Positions 12,957 through 25,368 are shown, counted from the stretch's first letter. The stretch: DNA of 64,000 bases from Dolomedes plantarius (GCA_907164885.2 OU015500.1:52713033-52777032); one strand, 5' to 3'. Notes: a model not told the origin generated them from the letters alone. Program-made: numbers and translations.

Positions 12957-12959
<3 letters not shown>
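11736..12959 (+). mobile_element. Tc1-like transposon, CACTGCTGGCCA family
   Basis: The right end reads GGCCAGCAGTG followed by TA and a long (TA)n array. The left end is decayed, recognisable only as AAATTTAAACACCATGAAGG against the family's AAATGCAATACCCTGAAGG. The body holds a broken transposase. The same terminal sequence and the same ATGCAAATGATT leader occur in the element at 51287-52690, so the two are family members. Left boundary is approximate. Confidence 0.8.
11980..12950 (+). pseudogene. Tc1 transposase pseudogene
   Basis: Remnant of a Tc1-type DDE transposase, which cuts and pastes the element at TA sites. Across three frames one can read an N-terminal helix-turn-helix region (near 11985-12110), the first catalytic aspartate in IFSDLSQF (near 12425), the second in QDYARTH (near 12700), and the glutamate in LSPIEKIW (12790-12813). 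Numerous stops and at least three frameshifts separate them. No intact start codon stands out. Family assignment rests on the order and spacing of these motifs and on the TIR at 12959. Confidence 0.75.

Positions 12960-13015
<56 letters not shown>
12960..13015. repeat. (TA)n microsatellite
   Basis: TA array directly abutting the Tc1 right end. Confidence 0.95.
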
Positions 13016-13018
<3 letters not shown>

Positions 13019-14450
13019 AGATTATTTATATCTTCCAAGGTAATATTACTTTTTTAGTTTCAAATATACAATTCAACACCGCCAAAATTTTCATTTCGTT
13101 ATTAATGTATGGAATAATAAAGGGAAAAATAATGCCTTTGTAAAAAATTATACAATAAAGCAATTTCTGTTATTAACTTATCTCTCAGGCTAACCTGAAC
13201 ACAATTTTAAAATATCAACAATGTATGTCAGTCTGAAAATTTAATTCTGTCAGAGGATCATGTGTGATAAATTCTTCCCCACACTGTAAAGAAAATGCTT
13301 TCTAAAAATTTAATAAATTGTTTTTAAATAATTGTATATATATAGATAAGAATAAACCAATAAACTTTCTTTGGAGTTTTTAATTTTACGATATTTTTAG
13401 CTCTATTTTGTATTTTCTTATTGTTATATTCTCTAACCAGTTTTCTGCATGCCATTTATTTATGTATTCTGAAACAAGATTCCCATGTAACTCATTTTAT
13501 AAAGTGTTTAAGCACTTATTTAAATGTGTGTTTTATTTTTGTGAAGACGTGTATGCAATAATAATTAAAGAAACCAAGATTCTGGACTATTTTTTTTATC
13601 CAAGCTACTTGCGGCTATTCAGCATATAATTAAATCATGTTAATATCCCATTTTCTTTAAATGTAACGAACCGATATGTTTAATGACAGACAGATGTTCA
13701 TGTCTGTATATAAGAATTGGAGATAAATAATACTTATTATCTTGTGATAAGTTCAGTAGTTCTTAGCAAAAAAAATGTGTTGTGTTATTTTTACCGATAG
13801 TGCATTTAATTAGGAGTGATTATCTTCATGTATATTTATTACTTGATTTTCCAGATGGACATATTTTTATAGTAAAATGGATAATACATAAAATGTTAGT
13901 GTATATTAAACACAAAATACTCTAACCCTATTGCGTTTGAATGAACATATTTAAATTAGGTGTGTGGTGGGAGGAAATATTTTATGCATGCTATATTTTA
14001 TGCATACATTAAAGACATGTAAGGTAAACTGAGGTTTACCTTACATGAGGCAACTATATGAGTAAGTCCGAATAGAACGACACGTTCAAGATTTGCAGTG
14101 CGCATTCTATAATGGGAATTTAATAGATTCCTTTTGAGTAGATTGTATGACTTCCACCTGCAATATGGACTGAGGTAACCAGATCAGAGTTTGACTCTTA
14201 ACTAGATAAAAATATGTTGTATTCATTTAAAATATAATACTGTTTTCCAGCAGACCATGCTGTCAAATTTTGAAATATCTTCAACAATTTCATAAAAAAC
14301 ACATTTTAATGTAATGCGTAATTTTTCTTTCTTGAAAAGAATATATTAATGCCTATTTGGTAAATTTCAGTCCCGAAAATCTTTTATATTTCAAACATTT
14401 GGGGCTTTTAGTATTAAGGGATGAATAAATCTCTTCAACAGTGAAAAATA
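13016..14450. repeat. Block C, first copy of tandem duplication
   Basis: Aligns with 35860-36686 and then 38029-38370 in the second copy. In the second copy a mariner element interrupts the alignment at the counterpart of ~13905. No exon or RNA gene was recognised. A 73-codon frame at 13408-13629 is rich in F and K and looks like chance in AT-rich DNA. Confidence 0.65.
14016..14047. repeat. Perfect 14-bp hairpin with TGAG loop
   Basis: CATGTAAGGTAAAC (14016-14029), loop TGAG, then the exact reverse complement (14034-14047). No association with a gene or transposon end was found. Confidence 0.95.
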
Positions 14451-15861
14451 CACTTTTAGACGAAAAATAACAAAAAAAAAACGCACCAAGAAGGGGTAAT
14501 GGAAATCGGACACAAACTGATATGCATACAGGTTTCGACGGAAAATGCAAAATGTATAGTTTTTCGGGCCAACGAATGAACATGTGACGCTGCAGCGCAT
14601 CTTAACTGAGAGCTGGCAGGATATTAAAGAAGAGAAATTTCGATTTCAGGTCATTAATTATTTACGAATTTCATTCCGTGTACTCAGGTAGACAGCAACT
14701 ATGCCTCGCATACAGGTGCGCGAACAATATGCTCAGATGTCAGCATTTGAGAGAGGACGTGTAGTTGGGCTCAAAGAAGCCGGTTGGTCTAATCGGCGAA
14801 TTTCTCGACATTTGAATAGGAGTGATGCCACTACCAGACGATGTGGTCAGGAATGGGTGAACCTTGGCCGAAGACAGTGTCAAGAAGGAAGCGGTCGGCC
14901 TAGAGAAACGACAGAACGTGAGGACCGAACATTCGTCAGAGTGGTCCTCACAGCCACAGATTCATCATTATCATCGAACGTACGCGTAACTGGTGCTTCA
15001 GTCACCGCAAGGACCATTCATAATCTACTCAGAGAAATGGTGATGAGCTCACGGCGCCCCTTGCTATGGCTACCATTGATTTCTGTACACCGACCAGCCC
15101 GTTTGCAGTGCTGTCGGGCATATTCGACCCGAAATGTTACTGACTGAAGTAGAATTGTCTTCAGTGATGAGTACCGCTTCGAATTGAGCCCCGATGACCA
15201 GCGAATTCGTTTCTGCAGACGCCCGAGATAGCGGTGGGATACCAACCTGACAGTCTTCCACCATACAGGCTGACAACCAGGAGTGATGGTCTGATGGAGT
15301 GAGGTCCTTTCATTTCATAACTGGACCCTTTTGGGTGTCATCCACGGAACCCTTACATAACAGCGGAAGTTCGACGATAATTCTATGCCCCGTTGTGTTG
15401 CCCTTCATATCACGTTCATTCTCCTGGGCTTACATTTCAGCAGGATAATGCCCGAATTTCTACTGCTTGTCTTTGTGCTTGCCCAACGCTACCTTGGCCA
15501 GTAAGGTCACCGGATCTCTCCACAATTGAGCACGTTTGGAGCGTTATGCACAGGGCCCTCCTTCAATCTCTTGATTTTGACGATATAATGTGGCAATTGG
15601 ACAGAATTTGGTATGATATCTCACAGGAAGACATTCTCCACCTCTATCAATGAATGCGACGCCGAATAACTGCTTGCACAAGGTCCAGAGTTGGACCAAC
15701 GCGTTATTGGCAATTTCACTTTTTGAAGCTCTTGAATAAATCCTCCAATTTTTCACATATTGTACTCGTTTATTTTTTTGTTCATGTACATCACATCTAT
15801 CGATTTTCGTCCCATTCGAATAACTACTTCTTGGTACGACATTTATTTTGGGCAAAGAGTG
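14451..15861 (+). mobile_element. Tc1-like transposon
   Basis: Bounded by TA at 14449-14450 and 15862-15863. The TIRs are weak: CACTTTTAGACGAAAAATAA on the left against CACTCTTTGCCCAAAATAAA on the right. The boundaries agree with the tandem duplication: the flanks join without the insert at the counterpart near 38372, an empty site. The interior codes for a broken Tc1 transposase. Confidence 0.7.
14701..15715 (+). pseudogene. Tc1 transposase pseudogene
   Basis: Starts at ATG 14701 (MPRIQVREQY, the usual Tc1 opening). 14701-15147 holds the paired HTH DNA-binding domain, with FERGRVVGLKEAG and a GRPR-like motif. After a stop at 15147 the catalytic domain follows in pieces: first aspartate in VFSDEYRF (near 15160), second in FQQDNARIS (near 15435), glutamate in STIEHVW (near 15525), and a C-terminal RRITAC...GPTRYW tail ending near 15715. 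Stops near 15230, 15273 and 15295 and about two frameshifts inactivate it. The first domain is unusually long and intact for this window. Confidence 0.85.
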
Positions 15862-17560
15862 TACAATCATAATCGATGTCAAATGAGTTTAAAATCTTTT
15901 CTAGAAGTTTCAGGATTTTTTTCTTTCCAGAGAGCCAAAAAATTTTACATATGAAACTCCTTAACGCATAAAATTTAAAAATTGAAGAAATGTATAACAT
16001 CAGAAATAAAGCCCATATATACATAGTGTTTACAACTTGCAAATGATAGAGGTTTCCTTCTTTTTTTAAGACCCTGCTTTCGCATCGGACTTACGTTTGA
16101 AGTAAAGAATTAAAAGCTACCACAGATAAATAAACAAGTAATGCTTCTGTTTCAAAGTGAAAAATCTACTTACTCAACGGTTCTGGACAAAAGCGTTTTT
16201 GTGGGCCTGAAATTTGAAAAGGAATCTAGAGGAACCGCTGCAAAAAAATTTGTAACAAAAGGGGACTTGCTTTATTTTGAATGCAAAAGTTCATTTACTA
16301 AAGAATAATTTTAATACCGTAAGAACTACTTGAAAGCATTAAGTAAATAATGACGAACATTTGTAAAGCAGTGTGACACTTTATTTTCTCCTACTCGGTC
16401 GCGAGTAATCTTTGATGTTTCTGTGGTAATTCATAGAAGAGCTTTACGAAAAGAAAACTTCATTGAAATTTTAATCCTGACGTTTTCAGTAAAAAATAAC
16501 AAAGGTTTCAAGAAAGAAACAGGGAAAATCACTATAAGTTTAGACTTTATGTACAGTTTAGATATCTAGATGTATGTATACGTCTCTATGCATCTGTTTT
16601 TTTTGCGTAGGAATTTATCTACAAAATGAAATACACACAACTACAGAAATAACAAGTAATAAAATTGCACGGGTCATTTGAATATCTTTAGAGTCAAAAT
16701 AATTTTTCTAGTAATTTATAATATTATGAAGAATCGTGTGTAAAGTAATTAAATTTTAAATATTTTCTAGACTCTCAAATAAACTTCTATGTTTCCCCAC
16801 TAAATTAATATAAAAAATTATCCACTGTCTTATTTACACTAATATTTGAAAATTTGCCAAGGGAAATCGACAAATGTTGCAACTTTTTCATTACTTCAAA
16901 CAGTTACTTAAATAGCTTCCTATATTCTGCGGCAATAAGGTGCTATTGTTATCACTTGCTTTTCTGCCTGTATCATGTTTGCCGTCATTTTCACTAAAAG
17001 AAGCAACATAACAAAGCTTTCTGAGAAACGACGCTTCTCAGGGAATGGAAAAATAATGAACTTAATCACTGAAATTTTGTGTATAGTTAAAATTGCGAGG
17101 CTGGTTTTTTTAAGTTAAATATTAATATTGATTTATTTAGACTTATTTATTAGTCCGTTGTATAGTAAAATACTCCCTTTGTGTGTTAAGAATAAAAGCA
17201 TTTGGAAAAATAAAAATTACTTTTGCTATTTCATTTTATTTTTTAAGAAATATTACTCCAAGTTTCTTATTTTCCAATCATAAGTAAACACTTAATAAGA
17301 AACACAAAATTTCATATTTAACTCCATGTGTAAAAAGCAAAATAAGTTAACAAAATGGGTTGGAAAATTCTGTTTTAATCATTTGAAGCTTTGTACGAAA
17401 CAAAAAGATTCTTCAAGAATAAATTTGACATCTTAAGAACAAATGTAACAAAGTGCGAGTCGGTTTAGTTTGAAAGCTAAAGTCAGTTTAATAAAGATTT
17501 GTTTTCGTACTGTAAAAAGTGTATAAAGTATTAAGGAAATGTTCGATATCTTTCTGCCGT
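15862..17560. repeat. Blocks D and E, first copy of tandem duplication
   Basis: 15865-16640 aligns with 38370-39140, and 16690-17500 with 40230-40930. In the second copy the (TA)n plus block B segment lies between them. AT-rich, no recognised gene. Confidence 0.65.
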
Positions 17561-17562
17561 AA

Positions 17563-17748
17563 GCAGTTTTACTCTCTTATTTTTTGAGGCAGATTGTTAC
17601 ATTGCCTGATGTATCATGCTTTCAAATGTATGGATTGAATTTCCCAGTTGTTGAGGTTTTTAGCCGTTACATCCTTAAGAGTGGGCTACAATTGGCTCGC
17701 GATAACATAGGGTCGGATGTACCTGTAACACATAATAGACACAAATAG
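17563..17748 (+). other. Unassigned open frame, no ATG start
   Basis: A 61-codon stop-free stretch in a locally GC-richer island. A possible splice acceptor (GTAAGCAG) sits at its left edge. Residues 22-40 read CFQMYGLNFPVVEVFSRYI. I do not recognise it. It may be chance, an exon or an old repeat. Confidence 0.15.
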
Positions 17749-18836
17749 CAGGACTCCTAATAATCCCCAAATTGAAAAAAAAATTCAGTTTAATTGAAAA
17801 ATAGAGGGAGGACCTTGGTATCCTGTGGGATATATCTTCTTTGAAAGGTTTAAAATCTTACAGTCGTTGAACTTCCCAGTCCAAATATGACAAAGAGCGA
17901 GAGAATTTTTTCTTAGAAAATATGAGGGTATATTATCCCTAGTATCAAAAAAGGCAATATATTGTTGTTACTCTCAATTCACCCCAGGTGGAAAAATAAC
18001 TCAGTTCCCCCTGCCTCAAATGAAAAAAAAATTAGACATATCATGATCTCGCTCGAATGTATGGTAATTTTGTTATGGTTTTGAATGGTAACAGTTTTCG
18101 TAAAAGTTTCAACCTGTAATATGAGAGGGAATGAACTGTGTTTAACAGACGAATCGTAGAGCTACAGCTTTCTTTGAATCCCTTTAGGCCACTGTTGGTT
18201 TCCGTTTTATCCCACAGATTTAGATAATTTAGATACTTTAGATAATTCAGATACTTTAGATATCAGAAGTAGGTCGCATATGTATCATGGCTGACGTATG
18301 TCTCTTTGGAAGGTTTGGAATCAATGTACAGCTTTCAGCAATCAGTTTTCATCAGTATTATGATGAGGAGTGAGCTAAAATTTTCTCAATAAATTTTAGG
18401 AAAATCATTCGGATCCCGAAAACAAAGAATAAATTTATGTTTTCCTACAATCATCAAACCTTTAAAAACACGTCAATCAAGGCTGAAACTCAATAGGAGG
18501 TGTTACATACAATGAGGAGAATAGATACATGATCCTTTGAAAGTTTAGATAATCTGGCCATTCCCTCCTCCATCAATAAAAGAATATAAAACCTATGATT
18601 CTTCGCTGAAAAATCTCTGCTCAGAATTGTAAACTCTCATTCTATATTAAATTAATTTCAATAAAACTGACAGATGGGGAATATTTGTCACAATTCTGAA
18701 CCTTTATGAATGTATTTGATTTTTATAATTATTCTCAAATGCTGAGGGAAACATTGGTCAATAGCTGAATAATTGCGCTCATTGTTAGGTTTGAAATAAA
18801 CCTTACACTTAATTTTATTCATAATCATTTAATTTT

Positions 18837-18838
<2 letters not shown>
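17749..18838. other. Unassigned region
   Basis: No recognisable gene. A short imperfect repeat of TTTAGATA units lies at 18218-18264. Loosely similar phrases (CTTTGAAAGGTTTAAAATC, CTTTGGAAGGTTTGGAATC, CTTTGAAAGTTTAGATAATC) occur near 17840, 18304 and 18535, suggesting a very degenerate repeat. Confidence 0.4.

Positions 18839-18883
<45 letters not shown>
18839..18883. repeat. (TA)n microsatellite
   Basis: TA array leading directly into the 190-bp tandem repeat. Confidence 0.95.
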
Positions 18884-18888
<5 letters not shown>

Positions 18889-19410
18889 TATAAGACACAT
18901 TTTTGACATTTTTCTTGACGTCTTATATCATTATATCAATATAAATAGTTAACTCAAATATCAGATACTCTGTCCAACTAAACATTTTCTATATCTTAAT
19001 GCTGACATTCAAAATTAAATCTATTATTTGTGTCAATGATGAGTACTTAAGAAAAAAAGGAATGAATAAATAAAAACTTATAAGACACATTTTTGATATT
19101 TTTTATTAACGTCTTATATCAATATAATTAGCTCAAATATAAGATACATTGTCCAAACAACATTTTCTATACTTTAATGCATACTTTCAAAATGATATTT
19201 TATTAAATTAAATACATTAATTATGTCACTGATGAATACTTAAGATAAAAAAAAGAATAAATGAAAAGTTATAAGACACATTTTTGATATGTTTTACTGA
19301 CGTCTTATATCGATATAAATGTCTAACTCAAATATCAGATACACTGTCGAAATGAACATTTTCTAGACATTAATGCAGACATTCAAAATATCGTTACATC
19401 AAATATTGAA
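18884..19410 (+). repeat. Tandem repeat, three ~190-bp units
   Basis: Units start near 18884, 19074 and 19265, each opening with AA(G/C)TTATAAGACACATTTTTGA and carrying GACGTCTTATAT, then CTCAAATATCAGATAC, then ACATTTTCTA. The last unit ends near 19410. No coding potential. Period and AT content are those of a small satellite. Confidence 0.9.
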
Positions 19411-20029
<619 letters not shown>

Positions 20030-20065
20030 TTTTCTATAGAATTTTGTTTCAAATTGTAAAATCAT

Positions 20066-20118
20066 TCGTGTGCCGGTACTGGTACGCGTACCCAAGGTTG
20101 GGAACCACTGCACTATAT
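20066..20118 (+). mobile_element. Right-end fragment of a hAT-like repeat
   Basis: GGTACGCGTACCCAAGGTTG followed by GGAACCACTGCACTA resembles the right end of the adjacent element (GACGCGTACCACCGGTTGAGAATCATTGCACTA at 20884-20916). It looks like a broken related copy that served as target for the next insertion. Confidence 0.55.
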
Positions 20119-20911
20119 CATGGATTCTCAACCTTTTTCATCCCACGTACCCCTTATTGTGTATCATTAACTATCCTTACCCCTAACCAAAAACACTTTA
20201 GATTTATTAAAATGTGTTATATTAGTTAAAGTTTAACTGTTAAACTGTTAAAGATTAATCACGAATAGGAAATTTAAATTAAAAGCAAGAAATTTTATTT
20301 TAATTGACATTTTATTACAAAGTTTTTAATTATTGTTAAGACATTTTAGTACAAAGCCACAGAGTGCTGGTCTTCATCACAACTACTTTTCTTTTCAAAA
20401 GCAAGCCATTTATTTATCCATCGTCATAAATTAATAACTATAAACATTTATCGCTAAATATATAAACACTTTTAAAAGTATAAGACCTTTAACTATTACG
20501 ACTCTAATAGGTCCACGCACAAAGTAAGATTGGAAACTGGAAAGTTACTGGGACTGAGCAGTTTTAATAATGACTAAACAGACACAGAGAGAATGACGAA
20601 AGAGGGAAATGAATGCACTGTGGCCGACAGCGCGGTGGAGGTGTTTCTTTGTTGCCGCAGTGTGCCGGAAGCCAGCGCTGCTCTCCCTATCTGTATTGCT
20701 TACTTGCACAATACTTTTCCCATTTACTCCAGTAACAAGTACAGTAGTAACGAGCGACGTGTTTGCTTGCTGCTTTACTGATAGTTATCAGCTTTAAATC
20801 CTTTCCCAAACTTTTGTCACAATTAAATTCTAGCATGTATCTATATAATTGTGTGTACTTTTTGTAGATAACCTTGTACCCCTGACGCGTACCACCGGTT
20901 GAGAATCATTG
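20119..20911 (+). mobile_element. Non-autonomous hAT-like element, 793 bp
   Basis: TIRs CATGGATTCTCAACC and, inverted, CAATGATTCTCAACC. The flanks CACTATAT (20111-20118) and CACTAGAT (20912-20919) form an 8-bp target duplication with one mismatch, the hAT hallmark. Subterminal ACGTACCCC and its inverse support the ends. No transposase domain was seen. Two overlapping 62-codon frames at 20593-20797 have no recognisable motif. Confidence 0.75.
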
Positions 20912-20934
20912 CACTAGATGAATCAGGGTTGAGG

Positions 20935-21065
20935 CCTATTCACATAGAATCCGTCAGCATCATATTTAAATATTCCGTTAGCGCTGATTGGTTAAATGGG
21001 AAATTATCGGTCTATGATTGGTTAAAAAATTGTACGCTGACGATGACGAATTCTATATGAACAGG
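20935..21065. mobile_element. MITE, ~131 bp
   Basis: Ends are imperfect inverted repeats of about 28 bp: CCTATTCACATAGAATCCGT on the left, CCTGTTCATATAGAATTCGT inverted on the right. The middle has two TGATTGGTTAAA motifs. No clear target duplication, so the superfamily is open. Confidence 0.65.
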
Positions 21066-21074
21066 ACCTTGCAC

Positions 21075-21085
21075 TATATAAAAGG
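21075..21085 (+). promoter_or_regulatory. TATA-box-like sequence
   Basis: TATATAAAAGG fits the TATA consensus and lies next to a GC-richer stretch, but no downstream gene was found. Chance is likely in AT-rich DNA. Confidence 0.2.
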
Positions 21086-21248
21086 ACAGTACAGGGAAGG
21101 TTGAAGTCTTATTCGGGATCCGAACGAAATCCCACGCAGTGAAAGCTTATGACAATATCCCCAATACGATTTAGGTGGCATAGCAGCATAATTAATTAAT
21201 GTCTACATTGCTTCATTTCTGGCAAAAAAGTATTGCAATAAATTGTCG

Positions 21249-21479
21249 TTACTCTACTTTAATCCTACCACATACACCATAACCTTCTCTAAATTCGATT
21301 AACTCCATCCAATAATCAATAGAAATATGTCTCCCTAGATCTGTAGCATTAAAAGTGTTACTTTGAGATATTTCTCTTTTATAGGAAAGACCATCTGAAC
21401 TTAAAAGAGAAACAAGTCTTACTAAAATGTGCCCACTAATGACTTTCAGACTGGTTATAGATTTAGAGAATTTATTACT
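21249..21479 (-). other. Unassigned minus-strand open frame, exon-like
   Basis: A 76-codon stop-free frame without an early ATG, ending at TAA 21249-21251. Composition is protein-like and not low-complexity. It contains SGHILVRLVSLLSSDGLSYK near residues 15-34 and ends IEFREGYGVCGRIKVE. A possible acceptor (CTATAACCAG) precedes the CTGAAAGTC codons near 21455. I do not recognise the family. It could be an exon, or an insert from a mobile or viral element. Confidence 0.3.
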
Positions 21480-21827
21480 TTATCTAGAAATTCTTTTTGT
21501 ATTTAATTCGTCGACCGCAGCAATTATTGGACTTCAAAATGCAAAACTAAATATTTATACATAAAGACGAACAAATCAGTGCAGAATATTTACAAATAAC
21601 TCTACTTACATATACTGCAGATAAAAAAATATTCTAACATAGAGCTTTATTTAATCAGATAAATGGAATTTAATCACATAATTGGAAGTTGGAGATTCTA
21701 TAATATTTCCTAAATAATAATGATATCCTAAATAAATTACAAATAATATTTAGAAAAAAAGGGCTCCCTTAACGAAAATTCCAGTCAGATTATGTATTCT
21801 TGTGTATCCTGGAGGTTGCATTTTAAA

Positions 21828-21829
<2 letters not shown>

Positions 21830-21859
<30 letters not shown>
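21830..21859. repeat. (TA)n microsatellite
   Basis: Short TA array, followed by a (GT)n run at 21880-21891. Confidence 0.95.
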
Positions 21860-21862
<3 letters not shown>

Positions 21863-22029
21863 TTGTATGTATTTCTATGTGTGTGTGTGTGCGGGCAGGC
21901 GTGTATTTTCAATGTTTTTCTACACTTAGTTAGGAATTTGTACTTTTATGATGTCACTTATGGTTATATAAATTCATGTTATAAGTTTCTTCCTACAACA
22001 TAAAATCATACAGATATAAACCAACTAAT

Positions 22030-22720
22030 CCCAAAAATATTGCATTATGACTCTTGCTCTGGGAAGGAAAAAATTAAATCAAAAATGCTCATGCCTTGAA
22101 AAAGGCATGTTATCTCTATAAATCACAGAACCTTAAAATATTCACGGCGTTGTTATACATAATTTAGTGTAATGGACTATTTTAAACTAAAAGAAGCAAA
22201 ATATGTGCTTGTAATTAAACAAGCAGATAATTATATTTAATGATAATTATATTTAAATTACTGCTGGATGATATGAAAACACATTAAAGTTTGAAAAATT
22301 AAGACATTAACAACCATTAATTATTCATACTTCTTTCTCAAAATTAGTACCCAATTTGTGCGGGTTACAAACGCCTTGAACTTCTTTAACTGACCCGCAT
22401 TAGTGATTGGTTGGAAGATACTCGTATTTATGTGGGAAGGATTTTAAAAATTGTAGTTTTCGTTTAACTACCCATTGCCTATAGAATACTAAATATTTCT
22501 CTACGTTATAAGAATATGTAATCATCTTTATAGAAAAGAAAAAGGTGTGGAACTGAAACAAATTTACCTTATATGGAAACTTTTCTTTGTCGCTTTAAAA
22601 TATATTATGATAATATTTACACTGCAGCAAAATTAATTTTTTTCAAGTTATATGGAAATATATGAAATAATTGTCCGAACACATACTTTAAACTTTATTG
22701 ATTTTAAGTATCTATCTAGA
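22030..22720. repeat. Block A, second copy, part 1
   Basis: Aligns with 1-720. For example AAACAAGCAGATAATT(T/A)TATTTAATGATAATTATATTTAAAT occurs in both. The alignment resumes at 32498 after ~9.7 kb of inserted repeats. Confidence 0.7.
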
Positions 22721-22861
22721 ATAACAACAACAAAAAAGGTATATAAGGAGCATTTTAGAGGAAGGTTTTTTATGAGAATGAAATATTTATTGTTGTTATT
22801 CACACAAAAATGTCGTACTTACGTTCTCACTGCATATGTTTTTATGGTACTGTTGCTCTAG

Positions 22862-22960
22862 ATCGCTGGTTCTTAACTATTTTTCTGTCTTGCACCACTT
22901 TGACAATCTGATGAAAGCTGTGGACCCCTACTTCTGATAATAGATTATCATATAACGAAT
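22862..22960. mobile_element. Possible hAT terminal remnant
   Basis: CTGGTTCTTAACTA, then CACCACTTTGACAATCTGATGAAAGC and GTGGACCCCT, recall the ends of hAT-type elements. No partner end or target duplication was found. Confidence 0.3.
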
Positions 22961-23373
22961 CGTTAAAATAAAATAAAAATAAAAATAAAACTTTAATATG
23001 TAATAAAGCAACAAATAGATTTAAAAAATCTAATTATATTCTAGAACATTCCTAGTCTAGATTGGGAACGATATGTATCAAGTAATATACAAAGTATTAC
23101 AAAAGATATCAAAATATTACGAGAAAGAAATTAATATAATAACGCGTAATAAATTAATATAATCATATAATAACGCGTCATATAATAATTTCAGGCATTA
23201 TACGAGGACCTTCGTGGATTTTCCGAGAGCGGGAAAATTTATCGAGATCACATTGCGCCACTTTTGCTTTATCTTTCAAAGAAATGAAAAGTCGTTTCAA
23301 TCAAAGTCTGAACACCTTTGATGAACATGGAAATTTAGATGATTATGTTAATTGAGTGTGGATTTAAGGTTTA

Positions 23374-24066
23374 TCTATACATATATAAAACAGTTCCGTA
23401 ACTGACTGACTCACCAACATACAACGCACAGACCAAACCGCTGGACCTAAAGGGCTGAAATTTTCCATGGCCATTCTTCTAATAGTGTAGGGGTGCACTG
23501 AGAAGGATTTTTGAAAAATTCTTAGATTTTTTAAAATTAAATTTTTAAGATGTTTTAGTAACTTTTTTTACGTTTGCATTTAAAATAATAATTAGAGGGT
23601 TATGAAATTTATGTTACGAGAAAGATTATAAAAATTCCTTTAAAATAAAATCCTTTTCGAATCTTTACCTTCATTTTCTGATTTTTGGTGAATATTTAAA
23701 GAGTATTTTTTAAAATTAAATTTATTAAATAATGATCACGTGATTTCTTTTTCTAGCTCTTTAAATTAATCTATCGTCACGTGCGAAATAAGACTAAATT
23801 TTTTTTTCCTTCCTAATGCGGCAGACGATTGGACATTATTCAAAAAAACATTAAAATACAGTAAAATAAATTAAGTTCCTCATACTGTACTATATTAACT
23901 GTACTATATTCTTTAGTATGTCCTATTAGATTTAATTTGAATATTTTCTTCTACATTATTTTGTCTATAAAAATATCCCTTCCTTTTTTTTATAAATATA
24001 CATATACATATATATATTTTTTACATCAATTGCATACATTGATCGTCGTATTTATTATAAATAAAT

Positions 24067-24069
<3 letters not shown>
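23374..24069 (+). mobile_element. Helitron-like repeat, copy A
   Basis: Starts TCTATACATATATAAAACAG after an A, followed by an AACTGACTGACTCA tract typical of Helitron 5' ends. It ends at a (TA)n array after ATACATTGATCGTCGTATTT. The whole unit recurs inverted at 26809-28960. No coding frame. At 23716-23719 it has an unoccupied TTAA corresponding to the piggyBac insertion in the other copy. Confidence 0.6.

Positions 24070-24153
<84 letters not shown>
24070..24153. repeat. (TA)n microsatellite
   Basis: TA array between the Helitron-like copy A and the Tc1 left end. Confidence 0.95.
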
Positions 24154-24156
<3 letters not shown>

Positions 24157-25368
24157 TCAAGAACCAAAACATTATGACCACCTGTCAATAACGAGTTGGC
24201 CCACCTTTGGCGCGCAACACAGCTTCAACCCGCCTTGGCATGGATGCCACAAGTCGTTGGTAGATGGCCGGAGACAGATTGTACCAGATGTTTAAGCAAC
24301 GGCCATGCAAATCCGAGATATTGCGAATTGGTGGTCTTTGAACTCTGAGCTGCCGTTCCATGACATCCCAAATGTGTTCTATCGCATTGAGATCCGGTGA
24401 GTTAGGCTACAGGACATTAACTGGAATTCAGCATCATGTTCCTGGAACCACTCCAACACAATTTTAGCCTTGTGACACGGGGCGTTGTCCTGTTGGAACA
24501 TTCCATTTCCAGCTGGAAAAACAGAGGCCATGTAAGGGTGCAACTGGTCCGCAATGATGTTCAGATACCCTGTAGCATTCATGGTCTGCTCTACCACAAC
24601 CACGGGTCCCAGAGATGTCCAAGAGAACGTCCCCCAAAGCACAATACCGCTACCACCGGCCTGTGTATGACCTATTGTACATTGAGGGAGCAACAGTTCG
24701 CCTGGAAGACGGTGTATCCTGACACGGCCATCGGCGTGATGAATGACAAACCGTGATTCATCTGACCAGGTAACTCTCTCCCACTGATCCATGGACCAGT
24801 CGCGATGTTCCCGGGCCCAGCGCAGGCACAGTTGACGATGACGCTTGGTCAGCAAAGGCACATGAGTGGAACGTTTGCTGCGTAGCCCCATATCCAACAG
24901 TATCCGCTGAACAGTGTGCTGCGATACTATTCTACTTGGTCCTGCATTGTATTAGGCTGTCATCTGAGCCACTGTCTGGCTCCGGATTTGCTTCACCATG
25001 AGAGACAATCTCCGACGGCCTTTTTCTTTGATAGCGTGTGGACGTCCAACACCATGTCGTCTACTGCTGGTTTCACCGTCACTCATCCACTTTGCATAAG
25101 TACTAACAACTGTAGGTCGCGAACAACCCACGAGTCGTGCAGTTTCGGAAACACTTGTTCCGAGCCTTCGAGCCATTACAATCTGCCCTCTATCAAAGTC
25201 GCTTAGATCAGCATCCTTTCCCATCGCACACAGAAATAAGTGAAAGAATGATTCTTCAGACTCCCCAGCAGCAGTTAAATACAACTTCCACCTGATCACG
25301 TGTCTTCCACGTCATCCAGGCGAATTCATTGCAAAATGTAGGGGTGGTCATAATGTTTTGGCTCTTGA

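Noticed and set aside
18884..19410. CRISPR array
   Set aside because: The units are ~190 bp, diverge throughout and have no short repeat/spacer pattern. The genome is eukaryotic.
20593..20797. Two overlapping 62-codon frames in the hAT-like element
   Set aside because: They overlap in different frames, show no transposase motif, and the element is a short non-autonomous copy.
24436..25206. Plus-strand frames over the Tc1 at 24154
   Set aside because: Shadows of the minus-strand transposase. No motifs in the plus direction. The same applies to plus frames at 42247-43172 and 56943-57271.
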